A stretch of DNA of 6,880 bases, from the NCBI GenBank assembly GCA_030637205.1, contig DAOVVL010000106.1, positions 1 to 6,880 on the forward strand. The letters run 5' to 3'. The notes below the pieces were generated by a model that was given only the letters and a program-made list of their open reading frames with translations, did not search any database and was not told the origin of the DNA. The position numbers were made by a program, and so were the translations under genes. Positions 1 to 5,208 of this stretch are shown here, in pieces (position 1 is the first letter of the stretch; each line of letters starts with the position of its first letter). This DNA comes from Thalassospiraceae bacterium. Lineage in GTDB: Bacteria; Pseudomonadota; Alphaproteobacteria; Rhodospirillales; Magnetovibrionaceae.

Positions 1-297
1 CTCGATCTTGTTCATGCGTTCCAGCGAGACGATGATCTCACCTGCCGCCACCGCGCCGCCCACCAGGCCGGTATTGCCGCCCATGGGCACCACGCCAAGC
101 CCGGCGGCGTGGGCAATTTTCAGGACTTGTGAGACTTCTTCAGTGCTGGCCGGTTTAACCAGCAGCGCCGTGGTGCTTTGGTAACGCCCACGTTCATCCA
201 CCAGATAGGGCGCTAAAATATCGGCATCGATGCTCCACCCCTTTGGGCCTAGGGCTTGTTTGATGGCTTCAATGGCGTGGGCGTGATCGAGCGTCAT
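1..297 (-). CDS. FAD-linked oxidase (GlcD / D-2-hydroxyacid dehydrogenase type), N-terminal part, runs off the window
   Basis: The 99 codons visible begin MTLDHAHAIEAIKQALG and contain the FAD-binding signature of the PCMH/VAO fold, GGNTGLVGGA, at residues 73-82, preceded by the usual 'V(K)PASTEEVSQVLKIA' segment at about 47-62. Family members are about 450-500 aa, so roughly four fifths, including the substrate-binding FAD-oxidase C-terminal domain, lies outside. Relatives oxidise D-2-hydroxyacids (D-lactate, glycolate, D-2-hydroxyglutarate) with a non-covalent FAD; the substrate cannot be decided from this fragment. The ATG at 297-295 overlaps the sua5 stop as ATGA, and an AAAGGA ribosome site (304-309) sits 6 bases upstream inside sua5, so the two genes are very likely translationally coupled. 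There is no obvious biochemical link to tRNA modification. The family call is firm; the specific enzyme is not assigned. Confidence 0.88.
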   Translation of the reverse strand, partial: MTLDHAHAIEAIKQALGPKGWSIDADILAPYLVDERGRYQSTTALLVKPASTEEVSQVLKIAHAAGLGVVPMGGNTGLVGGAVAAGEIIVSLERMNKIE

Positions 298-1301
298 GGC
301 CGGTCCTTTGGTGGCGTTTCATCGCGCGGGGCTGCGGCGCGCTCAAGCCGGTCATTGATCGCCAGCCCCAGACCTTCAGCAGGGATTTTCATCACCGCAA
401 TACCGCGAATACCGGGCTGGTCCAGCGCATAGAGCATCGCAAATAGATTGGCCGCGGCTTCTTTCAGGTCGCCTTTGATCGACAGGTTGAGCGCCGCGCG
501 CTTGGGCGCATCGGGGCCAAAGGTCAGATACGCTTCGCCTTTGAGACGTTCTTCGGGCGTCACGTTGATGCGCAACGGGATCGACGGGGCGTAATGGCTT
601 TTGAGCATGCCGGGTGCCTTGATCCCATCATCGGTGGGATCTGCAAGCGGCCCGATCACGGCCTCGATGGCTTCGCGCGCGATCGCACCCGGTCGCAACA
701 GCACCGCATCATCTGTGGAAAGATCAACGATGGTGCTTTCAATACCCATCGTGCACGACCCGCCATCTAAAAGGATGTCCAATCCGTCACCGTCGCGAAA
801 ATGGGTTGCGACATGGAGCGCCGCTGTGGGGCTGATGGTGCCGGACTTGTTGGCGCTGGGGGCGGCCAGCGGCACACCGGCCTCAAACAACAGGCGACTG
901 GCGACCGGATGGTCGGGGACGCGCACCGCCACCGTGTCCAGCCCGGCTGAAACCAGCAATGATAAGGGGCTGTCTGCGCGGCGTTTCAAGACCATCGTCA
1001 GCGGGCCGGGCCAGAACTGCGTGGCCAGTTGTTGGGCGCGGGCATCAAATTCAGCGATCAAGGCTGCCTGGCCGGCGTCCAGCGTATGCACGATCAACGG
1101 ATTGAACGTGGGCCGGCCCTTGGTTTCGAAAATGGCGGCGACGGCCGCATCGTTGGTGGCATCGCCACCCAGCCCGTAAACGGTTTCGGTGGGAAACGCC
1201 ACCAGCCCGCCCGCTTTGATGACGCGCGCGCTCTCGATGATGGTTTCAACAGAAACGTCGAGAAAGCGAAGTTCGTTTTTGGGCGTTTGATCGGATGGCA
1301 C
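294..1301 (-). CDS. sua5: L-threonylcarbamoyladenylate synthase, Sua5 type (two-domain)
   Basis: This 335-aa protein makes threonylcarbamoyl-AMP from threonine, bicarbonate and ATP, the first step of the universal t6A37 tRNA modification, in the cytoplasm. The YrdC-like catalytic domain covers about residues 15-205: FPTETVYGLG (36-45), KGRPTFNPLIVH (61-72), WPGPLT (97-102), APSAN (147-151), IESTIVDL (187-194) and LRPGAI (202-207). The linker PGMLKSHYAP (230-239), which in Sua5 folds over the active site, leads to a Sua5 C-terminal domain (about 240-320), so this is the long Sua5 form and not the short TsaC form. The start is GTG (1301-1299), with AAGG 8 bases upstream (1310-1313); no ATG is available in frame before a stop at 1341-1343. 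It lies downstream of a terminator-bounded small transcript and overlaps the following oxidase gene by 4 bases. All expected family motifs are present. Confidence 0.95.
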   Translation of the reverse strand: MPSDQTPKNELRFLDVSVETIIESARVIKAGGLVAFPTETVYGLGGDATNDAAVAAIFETKGRPTFNPLIVHTLDAGQAALIAEFDARAQQLATQFWPGPLTMVLKRRADSPLSLLVSAGLDTVAVRVPDHPVASRLLFEAGVPLAAPSANKSGTISPTAALHVATHFRDGDGLDILLDGGSCTMGIESTIVDLSTDDAVLLRPGAIAREAIEAVIGPLADPTDDGIKAPGMLKSHYAPSIPLRINVTPEERLKGEAYLTFGPDAPKRAALNLSIKGDLKEAAANLFAMLYALDQPGIRGIAVMKIPAEGLGLAINDRLERAAAPRDETPPKDRP

Positions 1302-1411
1302 GGGGTTGGCCTTTTTATTGAATTGAGAGCTGATGCGTTTTTAAGCCCAATGGGCGGGGCAGTCCATCCTGAACCGCAGGAAAACGAAAAGGGAAACGAA
1401 GCCCAGACACG
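1302..1411 (-). other. sua5 upstream region, no strong promoter seen
   Basis: These 110 bases lie between the intrinsic terminator and the sua5 GTG start. I see no convincing -35/-10 pair; the best is TTGGGC followed 18 bases later by TCAATT, which is weak. A short GCCC-ATT-GGGC inverted repeat sits near 1341-1351. sua5 is therefore either expressed from a non-canonical promoter here or by read-through of the upstream terminator. Confidence 0.4.
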
Positions 1412-1441
1412 AAAAAGGACCGCTACACGAGGTAGCGGCCC
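1412..1441 (-). terminator. strong rho-independent terminator
   Basis: Read on the minus strand, GGGCCGCTAC (1441-1432), loop CTCGT (1431-1427) and GTAGCGGTCC (1426-1417) form a 10-pair stem with one G-U pair, followed at once by five T (1416-1412). On the plus strand the stem is not followed by a T run, so the signal is directional. It ends the short transcript that starts near 1554, and would also stop read-through from cysQ into sua5. Confidence 0.88.
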
Positions 1442-1500
1442 TTGTATCTTCTCGTTCTGCTCTAGGTCTCGGTCACCCGCGGTGATGGCCCGACCAGCAG

Positions 1501-1536
1501 TCACCGTACAGGAGTACGGCAGCTTTTTCGCGGCAT
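1501..1536 (-). CDS. possible 11-residue leader peptide or micro-ORF
   Basis: ATG at 1536-1534 is preceded by AAAGGAG (1544-1550) at 7 bases, one of the best ribosome sites in the window. It opens a frame of only 11 residues, MPRKSCRTPVR, ending at TGA 1503-1501. The second half of the frame is exactly the CCGTAC/GTACGG hairpin, so a translating ribosome would melt that hairpin. The peptide is basic (three Arg, one Lys) and has one Thr, with no run of one amino acid of the kind seen in classical amino-acid attenuators. I recognise no family. The ribosome site and start are seen; that it is translated is inference. Confidence 0.4.
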   Translation of the reverse strand: MPRKSCRTPVR

Positions 1537-1560
1537 CGGATTTCTCCTTTAGCCGGCTTA

Positions 1561-1592
1561 AGTATAGTGTCAGATATAGGGTAAAAAATCAA
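1561..1592 (-). promoter_or_regulatory. candidate promoter of the small transcript
   Basis: On the minus strand a TATACT -10 element (1561-1566) lies 20 bases after TTGATT (1587-1592), or 17 bases after the poor ATTTTT (1584-1589). The -10 is good; the -35 is either badly spaced or degenerate. One copy of the CAGATAT motif (plus-strand reading, 1571-1577) lies between the two elements, which suits a regulated promoter. The predicted start is near 1554, about 18 bases before the micro-ORF ATG. Confidence 0.45.
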
Positions 1593-1599
1593 GGTTTTC

Positions 1600-1623
1600 C
1601 GCCAGATATTCGCCAGATATTCG
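1600..1623. repeat. 11-bp tandem direct repeat, operator-like
   Basis: The unit CGCCAGATATT occurs twice with no gap (1600-1610 and 1611-1621), followed by CG as if a third unit began. The core CAGATAT recurs at 1571-1577 in the promoter spacer. The core starts are 32 and 11 bases apart, close to whole helical turns, so all three face roughly the same side of the DNA just upstream of and inside the candidate promoter. This is typical of binding sites for a regulator acting as a direct-repeat oligomer; no regulator can be named. Confidence 0.55.
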
Positions 1624-1685
1624 TGGGAAGATAACCCGCAAACCCACCCGTTTTCGGACAACTTACCTATTGCTGGCCCAAAGCT

Positions 1686-2462
1686 TTAAGCGGGTTTTCC
1701 ACGGGCCACAAAGTGTGGGTTTTCAAAGCCGGGTTTGCCGTATGAAAGCTCCTTGCCATCCATATCCTTCACGCTTCCGCCTGCGGCTTTCAAGACCGCG
1801 TGGGCGGCGGCGGTATCCCATTCCATGGTGCGTCCCAGCCGCGGGTAGATATCGGCGCGCCCGGATGCAAGCAGACAAAACTTCAACGAACTTCCTGCGC
1901 TGATTTCCTCAGATACGTTGAAGTCTTTCAGAAATTCGTCCACGTCGGCGCTGCGGTGCGAACGGCTGACCAGTGCGGTGATGCCCATTTGTGGCATCGG
2001 GCGACATTCGATGGGTTTGGGGCCCTGGCCGTTCAGGTCGGCAGATGCGCCGTGGGGGCTGCCCATATAGACCTGGCCCAGCGCCGGAACATGCACCACG
2101 CCCAAAACCGGGCGACCGTTATCGATCAGCGCGATGTTGACGGTAAACTCGCCGTTCTTGGAGATGAATTCCTTGGTCCCGTCCAGCGGATCGACCAGCC
2201 AGAAGGTCTGGCCCACTTCGGTGGGGGCAAGGCCTTCAGAAAAGGCTTCTTCGCCAACAATGGGAAAGGGGGTTTTGATTTCGTTTTTCAGGGCATCGAC
2301 GATAATTTCTTCGGCCTTGCGATCCGCTTCGGTTACGGGCGATGCATCGTCCTTGGCCTCGACGGCAAAATCAGAATTATAGATTTCCATGATGGCATCA
2401 CCGGCGCGAATGGCCACCGTGTGCAGTTGATCGAGAAGCGAAATGGGAATGTTGACGGTCAT
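1686..2462 (-). CDS. cysQ: 3'(2'),5'-bisphosphate nucleotidase CysQ (inositol monophosphatase superfamily)
   Basis: This 258-aa protein belongs to the Mg2+-dependent, Li+-sensitive phosphatases. CysQ removes the 3'-phosphate from 3'-phosphoadenosine 5'-phosphate (PAP), a by-product of sulfate assimilation, and can also act on PAPS. Family motifs are SPVTEADRKAE (41-51), VGEE (69-72), the metal-binding WLVDPLDGTKEFI (88-100) and EWDTAAAHA (214-222). Expected metal ligands are E71, D91, D94 and D216. The segment DGTKEFISKNGEFTVNIAL is characteristic of CysQ, not of the SuhB inositol monophosphatases. The ATG start at 2462 has AGGA 7 bases upstream (2470-2473). It lies 84 bases after amrA with its own promoter-like signal in the gap, so co-transcription with amrA is possible but not required. 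Confidence 0.92.
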   Translation of the reverse strand: MTVNIPISLLDQLHTVAIRAGDAIMEIYNSDFAVEAKDDASPVTEADRKAEEIIVDALKNEIKTPFPIVGEEAFSEGLAPTEVGQTFWLVDPLDGTKEFISKNGEFTVNIALIDNGRPVLGVVHVPALGQVYMGSPHGASADLNGQGPKPIECRPMPQMGITALVSRSHRSADVDEFLKDFNVSEEISAGSSLKFCLLASGRADIYPRLGRTMEWDTAAAHAVLKAAGGSVKDMDGKELSYGKPGFENPHFVARGKPA

Positions 2463-2497
2463 TCAGGGTTCCTGCGTTGAAGGGGAATTAAGTGGTG

Positions 2498-2526
2498 ACT
2501 GTATGGGAAAGCTTGCTTGCAACCAA
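2498..2526 (-). promoter_or_regulatory. candidate sigma-70-type promoter for cysQ
   Basis: On the minus strand TTGGTT (2521-2526) and TACAGT (2498-2503) are separated by exactly 17 bases, predicting a start near 2491 and an untranslated leader of about 29 bases before the cysQ ATG. A small GCTTG-GTTG-CAAGC inverted repeat overlaps the -35 side. It lacks a proper T run, so I do not call it a terminator for amrA. Confidence 0.45.
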
Positions 2527-2546
2527 GCCCGGTTTAAGCCCCGGTT

Positions 2547-3185
2547 TCACAGCGGCGCGATATCTTTCCACGCGGCCTTGGTTTCGGCCGCAATAAAACG
2601 CCGGGCCTGAAAGCTCGGCGACCAGTGATCGGGGTCCATGCCGGCCTTGGCCTTAAGGTGGGCAAGAAAGTCCACGGGCTTTGGCAGTTGTTCCCATACC
2701 GCAGGCAGGAACAAGGCGCGCCGTCCTGCGTCTTCGATAATCAGGCCATCGGTTCCGGGCTTTAACTGGCTTAACAAGTCTGCCTCATCGCTTACCTGCA
2801 TCTGGGTGGCGGGGCTGAGCAGCGAAATCGAAAGGCGCAAGCCGTCACCGGTTTCGTCTGCGCGCAATGGCTCAAAGCGCGGATCGGAAAAGGCGGCGCG
2901 AAATGCGTTTTGGCACACGTCCTGTGCCAATGGTTGATGGGCTTCAATGGTGCCGATACAGCCGCGCAATTTATTTTCTGTTTGGTCGCCAGTCTTTAAA
3001 GTAACGAAGGTCGCGCCGGGTGCGCTCAATTCGGGGGCAAGGGTGTTGAGGTCGGCATCCAGCGGCTGGGCGCTTTGCAATCCCGCCTCGATGGACGCGC
3101 GCGCCAGTGATAACAATTCACGGCCATGCGCATCCAGCAACGTGTGGGTGGCTTTTGAAAATTCAGCGTAGCTATCGTTCATCAT
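2547..3185 (-). CDS. amrA: AmmeMemoRadiSam system protein A (AMMECR1 domain)
   Basis: From the ATG at 3185 the protein has 212 aa and is a single AMMECR1 domain. The hallmark LRGCIGTIEAHQPLAQDV lies at about residues 74-91, followed by AFRAAFSDPRFEPL and the ISLLSP segment. The C-terminal half carries GLIIEDAGRRALFLPAVWEQLP, also typical. Bacterial and archaeal AMMECR1 proteins are usually about 180-220 aa, so the length fits. The start overlaps the amrB stop: ATGATGA places Met1 at 3185 (4-base overlap) or Met2 at 3182 (1-base overlap), with no good ribosome site, indicating translational coupling. Longer open frame upstream of 3185 lies antisense-free but out of frame within amrB and lacks family similarity, so I excluded it. 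The molecular role is not established; genomic association with MEMO and radical SAM partners defines the system. Confidence 0.9.
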   Translation of the reverse strand: MMNDSYAEFSKATHTLLDAHGRELLSLARASIEAGLQSAQPLDADLNTLAPELSAPGATFVTLKTGDQTENKLRGCIGTIEAHQPLAQDVCQNAFRAAFSDPRFEPLRADETGDGLRLSISLLSPATQMQVSDEADLLSQLKPGTDGLIIEDAGRRALFLPAVWEQLPKPVDFLAHLKAKAGMDPDHWSPSFQARRFIAAETKAAWKDIAPL

Positions 3186-4003
3186 TTTGCTTTGACCGGG
3201 GGTGATAAGGACCATGCGCCGTAACCGACCACCTGGTCGCGCGGTCCTGCGGTGTCGCCCGAATTTCTGAGATCCAGCGTTTGAACTTCCAGCCCCAGCT
3301 TTTGTGCCACGACCAGCAAGCCTTTGACCGCAATGCGCCCGCATGCCTGAACGTCGCTGATGGCATCGGGGTTTAAGGTTTCGATGGCTTTGGACGTATC
3401 TGCGTCAAGCGACTTGGCGCTGTCGTAATCCAGATAGTGTGAAAGATCGGAACTGATCACGATCAGGGTTTCGTCTTTGCCCCACACAAGTTCCAGAATT
3501 TCTGCAACCTCAATGGCACTGGCGTCACCTATGGCGATGGGCAGTAATTCAAATTCACCCAGCACGCGTTGCAAAAACGGCAACTGCACTTCCAGCGAAT
3601 GCTCAAGGCTGTGCGCTTCGTCTGAGGCGCAAACATTCGCTAGCTGCAACAGTGCATCATCAAAGCTGTGGTCAAGGGTGATATTTCCCAGCGGCGTGGC
3701 GAAGGCGTCCATGGATGAAAGTGCCGCGCCCTGAACCGCGACGCGGTGGCACGGTCCTAATAACACGACCCGGCTGATGCGATCTTTCAGGTGCGCCAGA
3801 CGCGCGTAAACGCTGGCCGCGACCGGGCCGGAATAGATATAGCCCGCGTGGGGCACGATGATGGCCTTAGGTGTGGCTGTGGGCGTCTGGGTGCTGTTTT
3901 CAGGTGATGGCACTTCCAGCATGGCATCAAGCATCGCTGAAAGGGTTGCCGGGTCATCTGGGTAAAATGCCCCAGCGACCGCTGGAGGGCGTATAATAGT
4001 CAT
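3182..4003 (-). CDS. amrB: AmmeMemoRadiSam system protein B (MEMO1 family)
   Basis: This 273-aa cytosolic protein has the MEMO fold, related to class III extradiol dioxygenases (LigB type). It opens with the family N-terminus RPPAVAGAFYP (5-15), then VPHAGYIYSGPVA (50-62), LLGPCH (81-86), HSLEHSLEVQLPFLQ (131-145), VISSDLSHY (182-190) and ACGR (220-223). By comparison with human MEMO1, whose metal site uses two His and one Cys, the likely ligands here are H52, H86 and C221, so the metal site looks intact. An acidic, Pro/Thr-rich insertion (about 31-45) precedes the first motif. The ATG at 4003 is fixed by the conserved N-terminus but has no ribosome site. A promoter-like pair places the predicted RNA start at or near that ATG. 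The gene is followed by the overlapping amrA and faces amrS across 74 bases. Confidence 0.92.
   Translation of the reverse strand: MTIIRPPAVAGAFYPDDPATLSAMLDAMLEVPSPENSTQTPTATPKAIIVPHAGYIYSGPVAASVYARLAHLKDRISRVVLLGPCHRVAVQGAALSSMDAFATPLGNITLDHSFDDALLQLANVCASDEAHSLEHSLEVQLPFLQRVLGEFELLPIAIGDASAIEVAEILELVWGKDETLIVISSDLSHYLDYDSAKSLDADTSKAIETLNPDAISDVQACGRIAVKGLLVVAQKLGLEVQTLDLRNSGDTAGPRDQVVGYGAWSLSPPVKAK
3992..3997 (+). promoter_or_regulatory. consensus -10 box, candidate promoter for amrS
   Basis: A perfect TATAAT lies on the plus strand within the first codons of amrB, predicting a start near 4004 and a leader of about 74 bases before amrS. No good -35 is found at 16-19 bases; the best, ATGCCC at 19 bases, matches three of six. 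Used together with the minus-strand signal it would make the two AMR units overlap head to head at their 5' ends. Confidence 0.35.
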
Positions 4004-4009
4004 GCGTTA

Positions 4010-4038
4010 AGGGTAGCTGGTTTGTCGGCCACGGCCAA
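4010..4038 (-). promoter_or_regulatory. candidate promoter for amrB-amrA, possibly leaderless
   Basis: On the minus strand TTGGCC (4033-4038) and TACCCT (4010-4015) are 17 bases apart. The expected start, about 7 bases after the -10, falls at or within a base or two of the A of the amrB ATG (4003), which agrees with the lack of a ribosome site there. Both hexamers are imperfect. Confidence 0.3.
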
Positions 4039-4077
4039 GCTCGCTGGGCTAAAACAGCTGAAATCAAGGTGTTTGTT

Positions 4078-5181
4078 ATGATGCGGCTAACTGAAACCGA
4101 AATTATTGAACAAGCCTTTGTGGGCCGTTATTGGCACGTGTTGGATGACGGGCGTGTGCAGTGCGACTTGTGCCCGCGCGTTTGCAAACTTCACGACGGC
4201 CAGCGGGGACTGTGTTTTGTGCGCGCCGCGCACGGCGGTGAAATTGTGCTGACGACTTATGGGCGATCCTCGGGGTTTTGCATCGACCCGATTGAGAAAA
4301 AACCGCTCAATCATTTTTTGCCGGGCACCCCGGTGTTCAGTTTCGGCACCGCGGGCTGTAACCTGACGTGTAAGTTTTGCCAGAACTGGGACATTTCAAA
4401 AGCGCGCGAATTTGATGTGCTGGCCGATGCCGCAACGCCTGATGCCATTGCAAAGGCGGCGTTCGAGCTGGGCTGCAAATCGGTTGCCTATACCTACAAC
4501 GATCCGGTGATCTTCCTTGAATACGCGGTTGATGTGGCCAAGGCATGTCGCGAACGCGGCATTAAATCGGTGGCGGTAACGGCGGGATATATTTCGCCCG
4601 AACCGCGCGCCGAATTTTTTGATTATATGGACGCCGCCAACGTGGACCTGAAAGGTTTCAGCGAAGACTTTTATATGAACCTTTGCAGCGGTCATCTGGC
4701 GGATGTGTTGGATACCCTTAAATACATTAAAAATGAAACCGACGTGTGGCTGGAAACCACCACGTTGTTGATCCCCGGCCAGAATGACAGCGACGATGAA
4801 CTGAACGCCATGACCGGGTGGGTGGTCGAAAACCTTGGTCCCGACGTGCCGATGCATTTTTCGGCGTTTCACCCCGACTGGAAGATGCTCGACATCCCGT
4901 CAACGCCCATTGAAACGCTGAGCCGTGCGCGCACCATTGCGATGGATAACGGGGTGCGTTATGCCTATACCGGAAACGTTCACGACTTTGCAGGCGAAAG
5001 CACCTATTGTCACGGCTGTGGTGAAACCTTAATCGGGCGCGACTGGTACGAGCTTTCAACCTGGAATTTAACCGATGACGGCCATTGCAAAAAATGCGGC
5101 GAACAGTGTGCCGGCGTTTTCGATGGACCTGCCGGAACGTGGGGCTCGAAGCGTCAACCGGTTCACCTCGCCAGTGCTTAA
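4078..5181 (+). CDS. amrS: AmmeMemoRadiSam system radical SAM enzyme
   Basis: From the ATG at 4078 the protein has 367 aa. An N-terminal cysteine cluster of the pyruvate-formate-lyase-activase-like group, CDLCPRVCKLHDGQRGLC (C29, C32, C36, C46), leads into the radical SAM core. GCNLTCKFCQNWD carries the CxxxCxxC cluster (C94, C98, C101) that holds a 4Fe-4S centre and S-adenosylmethionine. AYTYNDP (137-143), TAGYISP (168-174), NVDLKGF (188-194) and ETTTLLIPGQND (226-237) are further family blocks. A C-terminal zinc-ribbon-like tail has CHGC (311-314) and CKKCGEQC (337-344). Start choice: AAGG (4066-4069) stands 8 bases before ATG 4078; an in-frame GTG at 4069 overlaps this site and is unlikely. 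The substrate is unknown; co-occurrence with amrA and amrB suggests they act together. It is followed 27 bases later by a membrane protein gene on the same strand. Confidence 0.93.
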   Translation: MMRLTETEIIEQAFVGRYWHVLDDGRVQCDLCPRVCKLHDGQRGLCFVRAAHGGEIVLTTYGRSSGFCIDPIEKKPLNHFLPGTPVFSFGTAGCNLTCKFCQNWDISKAREFDVLADAATPDAIAKAAFELGCKSVAYTYNDPVIFLEYAVDVAKACRERGIKSVAVTAGYISPEPRAEFFDYMDAANVDLKGFSEDFYMNLCSGHLADVLDTLKYIKNETDVWLETTTLLIPGQNDSDDELNAMTGWVVENLGPDVPMHFSAFHPDWKMLDIPSTPIETLSRARTIAMDNGVRYAYTGNVHDFAGESTYCHGCGETLIGRDWYELSTWNLTDDGHCKKCGEQCAGVFDGPAGTWGSKRQPVHLASA

Positions 5182-5208
5182 GAAATTTCAGGACACCAGC
5201 AACAAAGC

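Larger units (their letters stand above)
1411..1554 (-). ncRNA. candidate structured small RNA or attenuated leader, about 144 nt
   Basis: The gap between cysQ and sua5 has the layout of a self-contained short transcript read on the minus strand. A -10-like TATACT (1561-1566) predicts a start near 1554, and an intrinsic terminator ends it near 1411. Between these lie a hairpin at 1504-1519 (CCGTAC-TCCT-GTACGG, 6 perfect pairs), a hairpin at 1465-1495 (inner TCACC-GCG-GGTGA, outer GGTC/GACC), and a purine-rich unpaired stretch (about 1442-1462) before the terminator. An 11-codon frame with a strong ribosome site opens it. It matches no RNA family I can name: it lacks the SRP RNA GGAAGGAAGC-type core, and I do not recognise 6S RNA, tmRNA or RNase P. 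It could be a trans-acting sRNA, a small-protein mRNA, or a leader controlling sua5. Confidence 0.5.

Noticed and set aside
1094..1504. A 136-codon minus-strand frame, which a -1 slip at the five A in CGAAAAAGC could join to the micro-ORF.
   Set aside because: It crosses the strong terminator and then runs out of frame over the conserved start of sua5. Its composition is that of a shadow frame, and no real slippery heptamer is present.
1504..1527. Plus-strand hairpin CCGTAC-AGGA-GTACGG followed by CAGC and five T, as a plus-strand terminator.
   Set aside because: The stem has only 6 pairs, the T run is set off by 4 bases, and no plus-strand gene lies upstream that would need it.
1473..1661. 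A 62-codon minus-strand open frame across the cysQ-sua5 gap.
   Set aside because: It starts upstream of the candidate promoter, has no ribosome site that I can see, runs through the hairpins and resembles no family I know. The strong ribosome site at 1544-1550 serves a different frame.
2504..2546. GCTTG-GTTG-CAAGC and repeated ACCGGG(G)CTT elements after amrA, as a terminator.
   Set aside because: The stem is short and followed by CTTTCCC with no T run, so it cannot be supported as an intrinsic terminator.
3186..3344. An upstream extension of amrA giving a 265-residue protein.
   Set aside because: The extra 53 residues lie entirely within the amrB coding region in another frame, are Arg/Gly-rich and unlike AMMECR1 proteins. 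The ATG at 3185 overlapping the amrB stop is the natural start.
4069..4077. GTG start for amrS three codons upstream of the ATG.
   Set aside because: The GTG shares its first base with the AAGG ribosome site that is correctly placed for the ATG at 4078, and the extra residues are not family-conserved.
4107..5144. Cysteine clusters at both ends of AmrS (C29-C46 and C311-C344) as unusual extra metal sites.
   Set aside because: Both clusters are, as I recall the family, normal for AmmeMemoRadiSam radical SAM enzymes and so are not novel.
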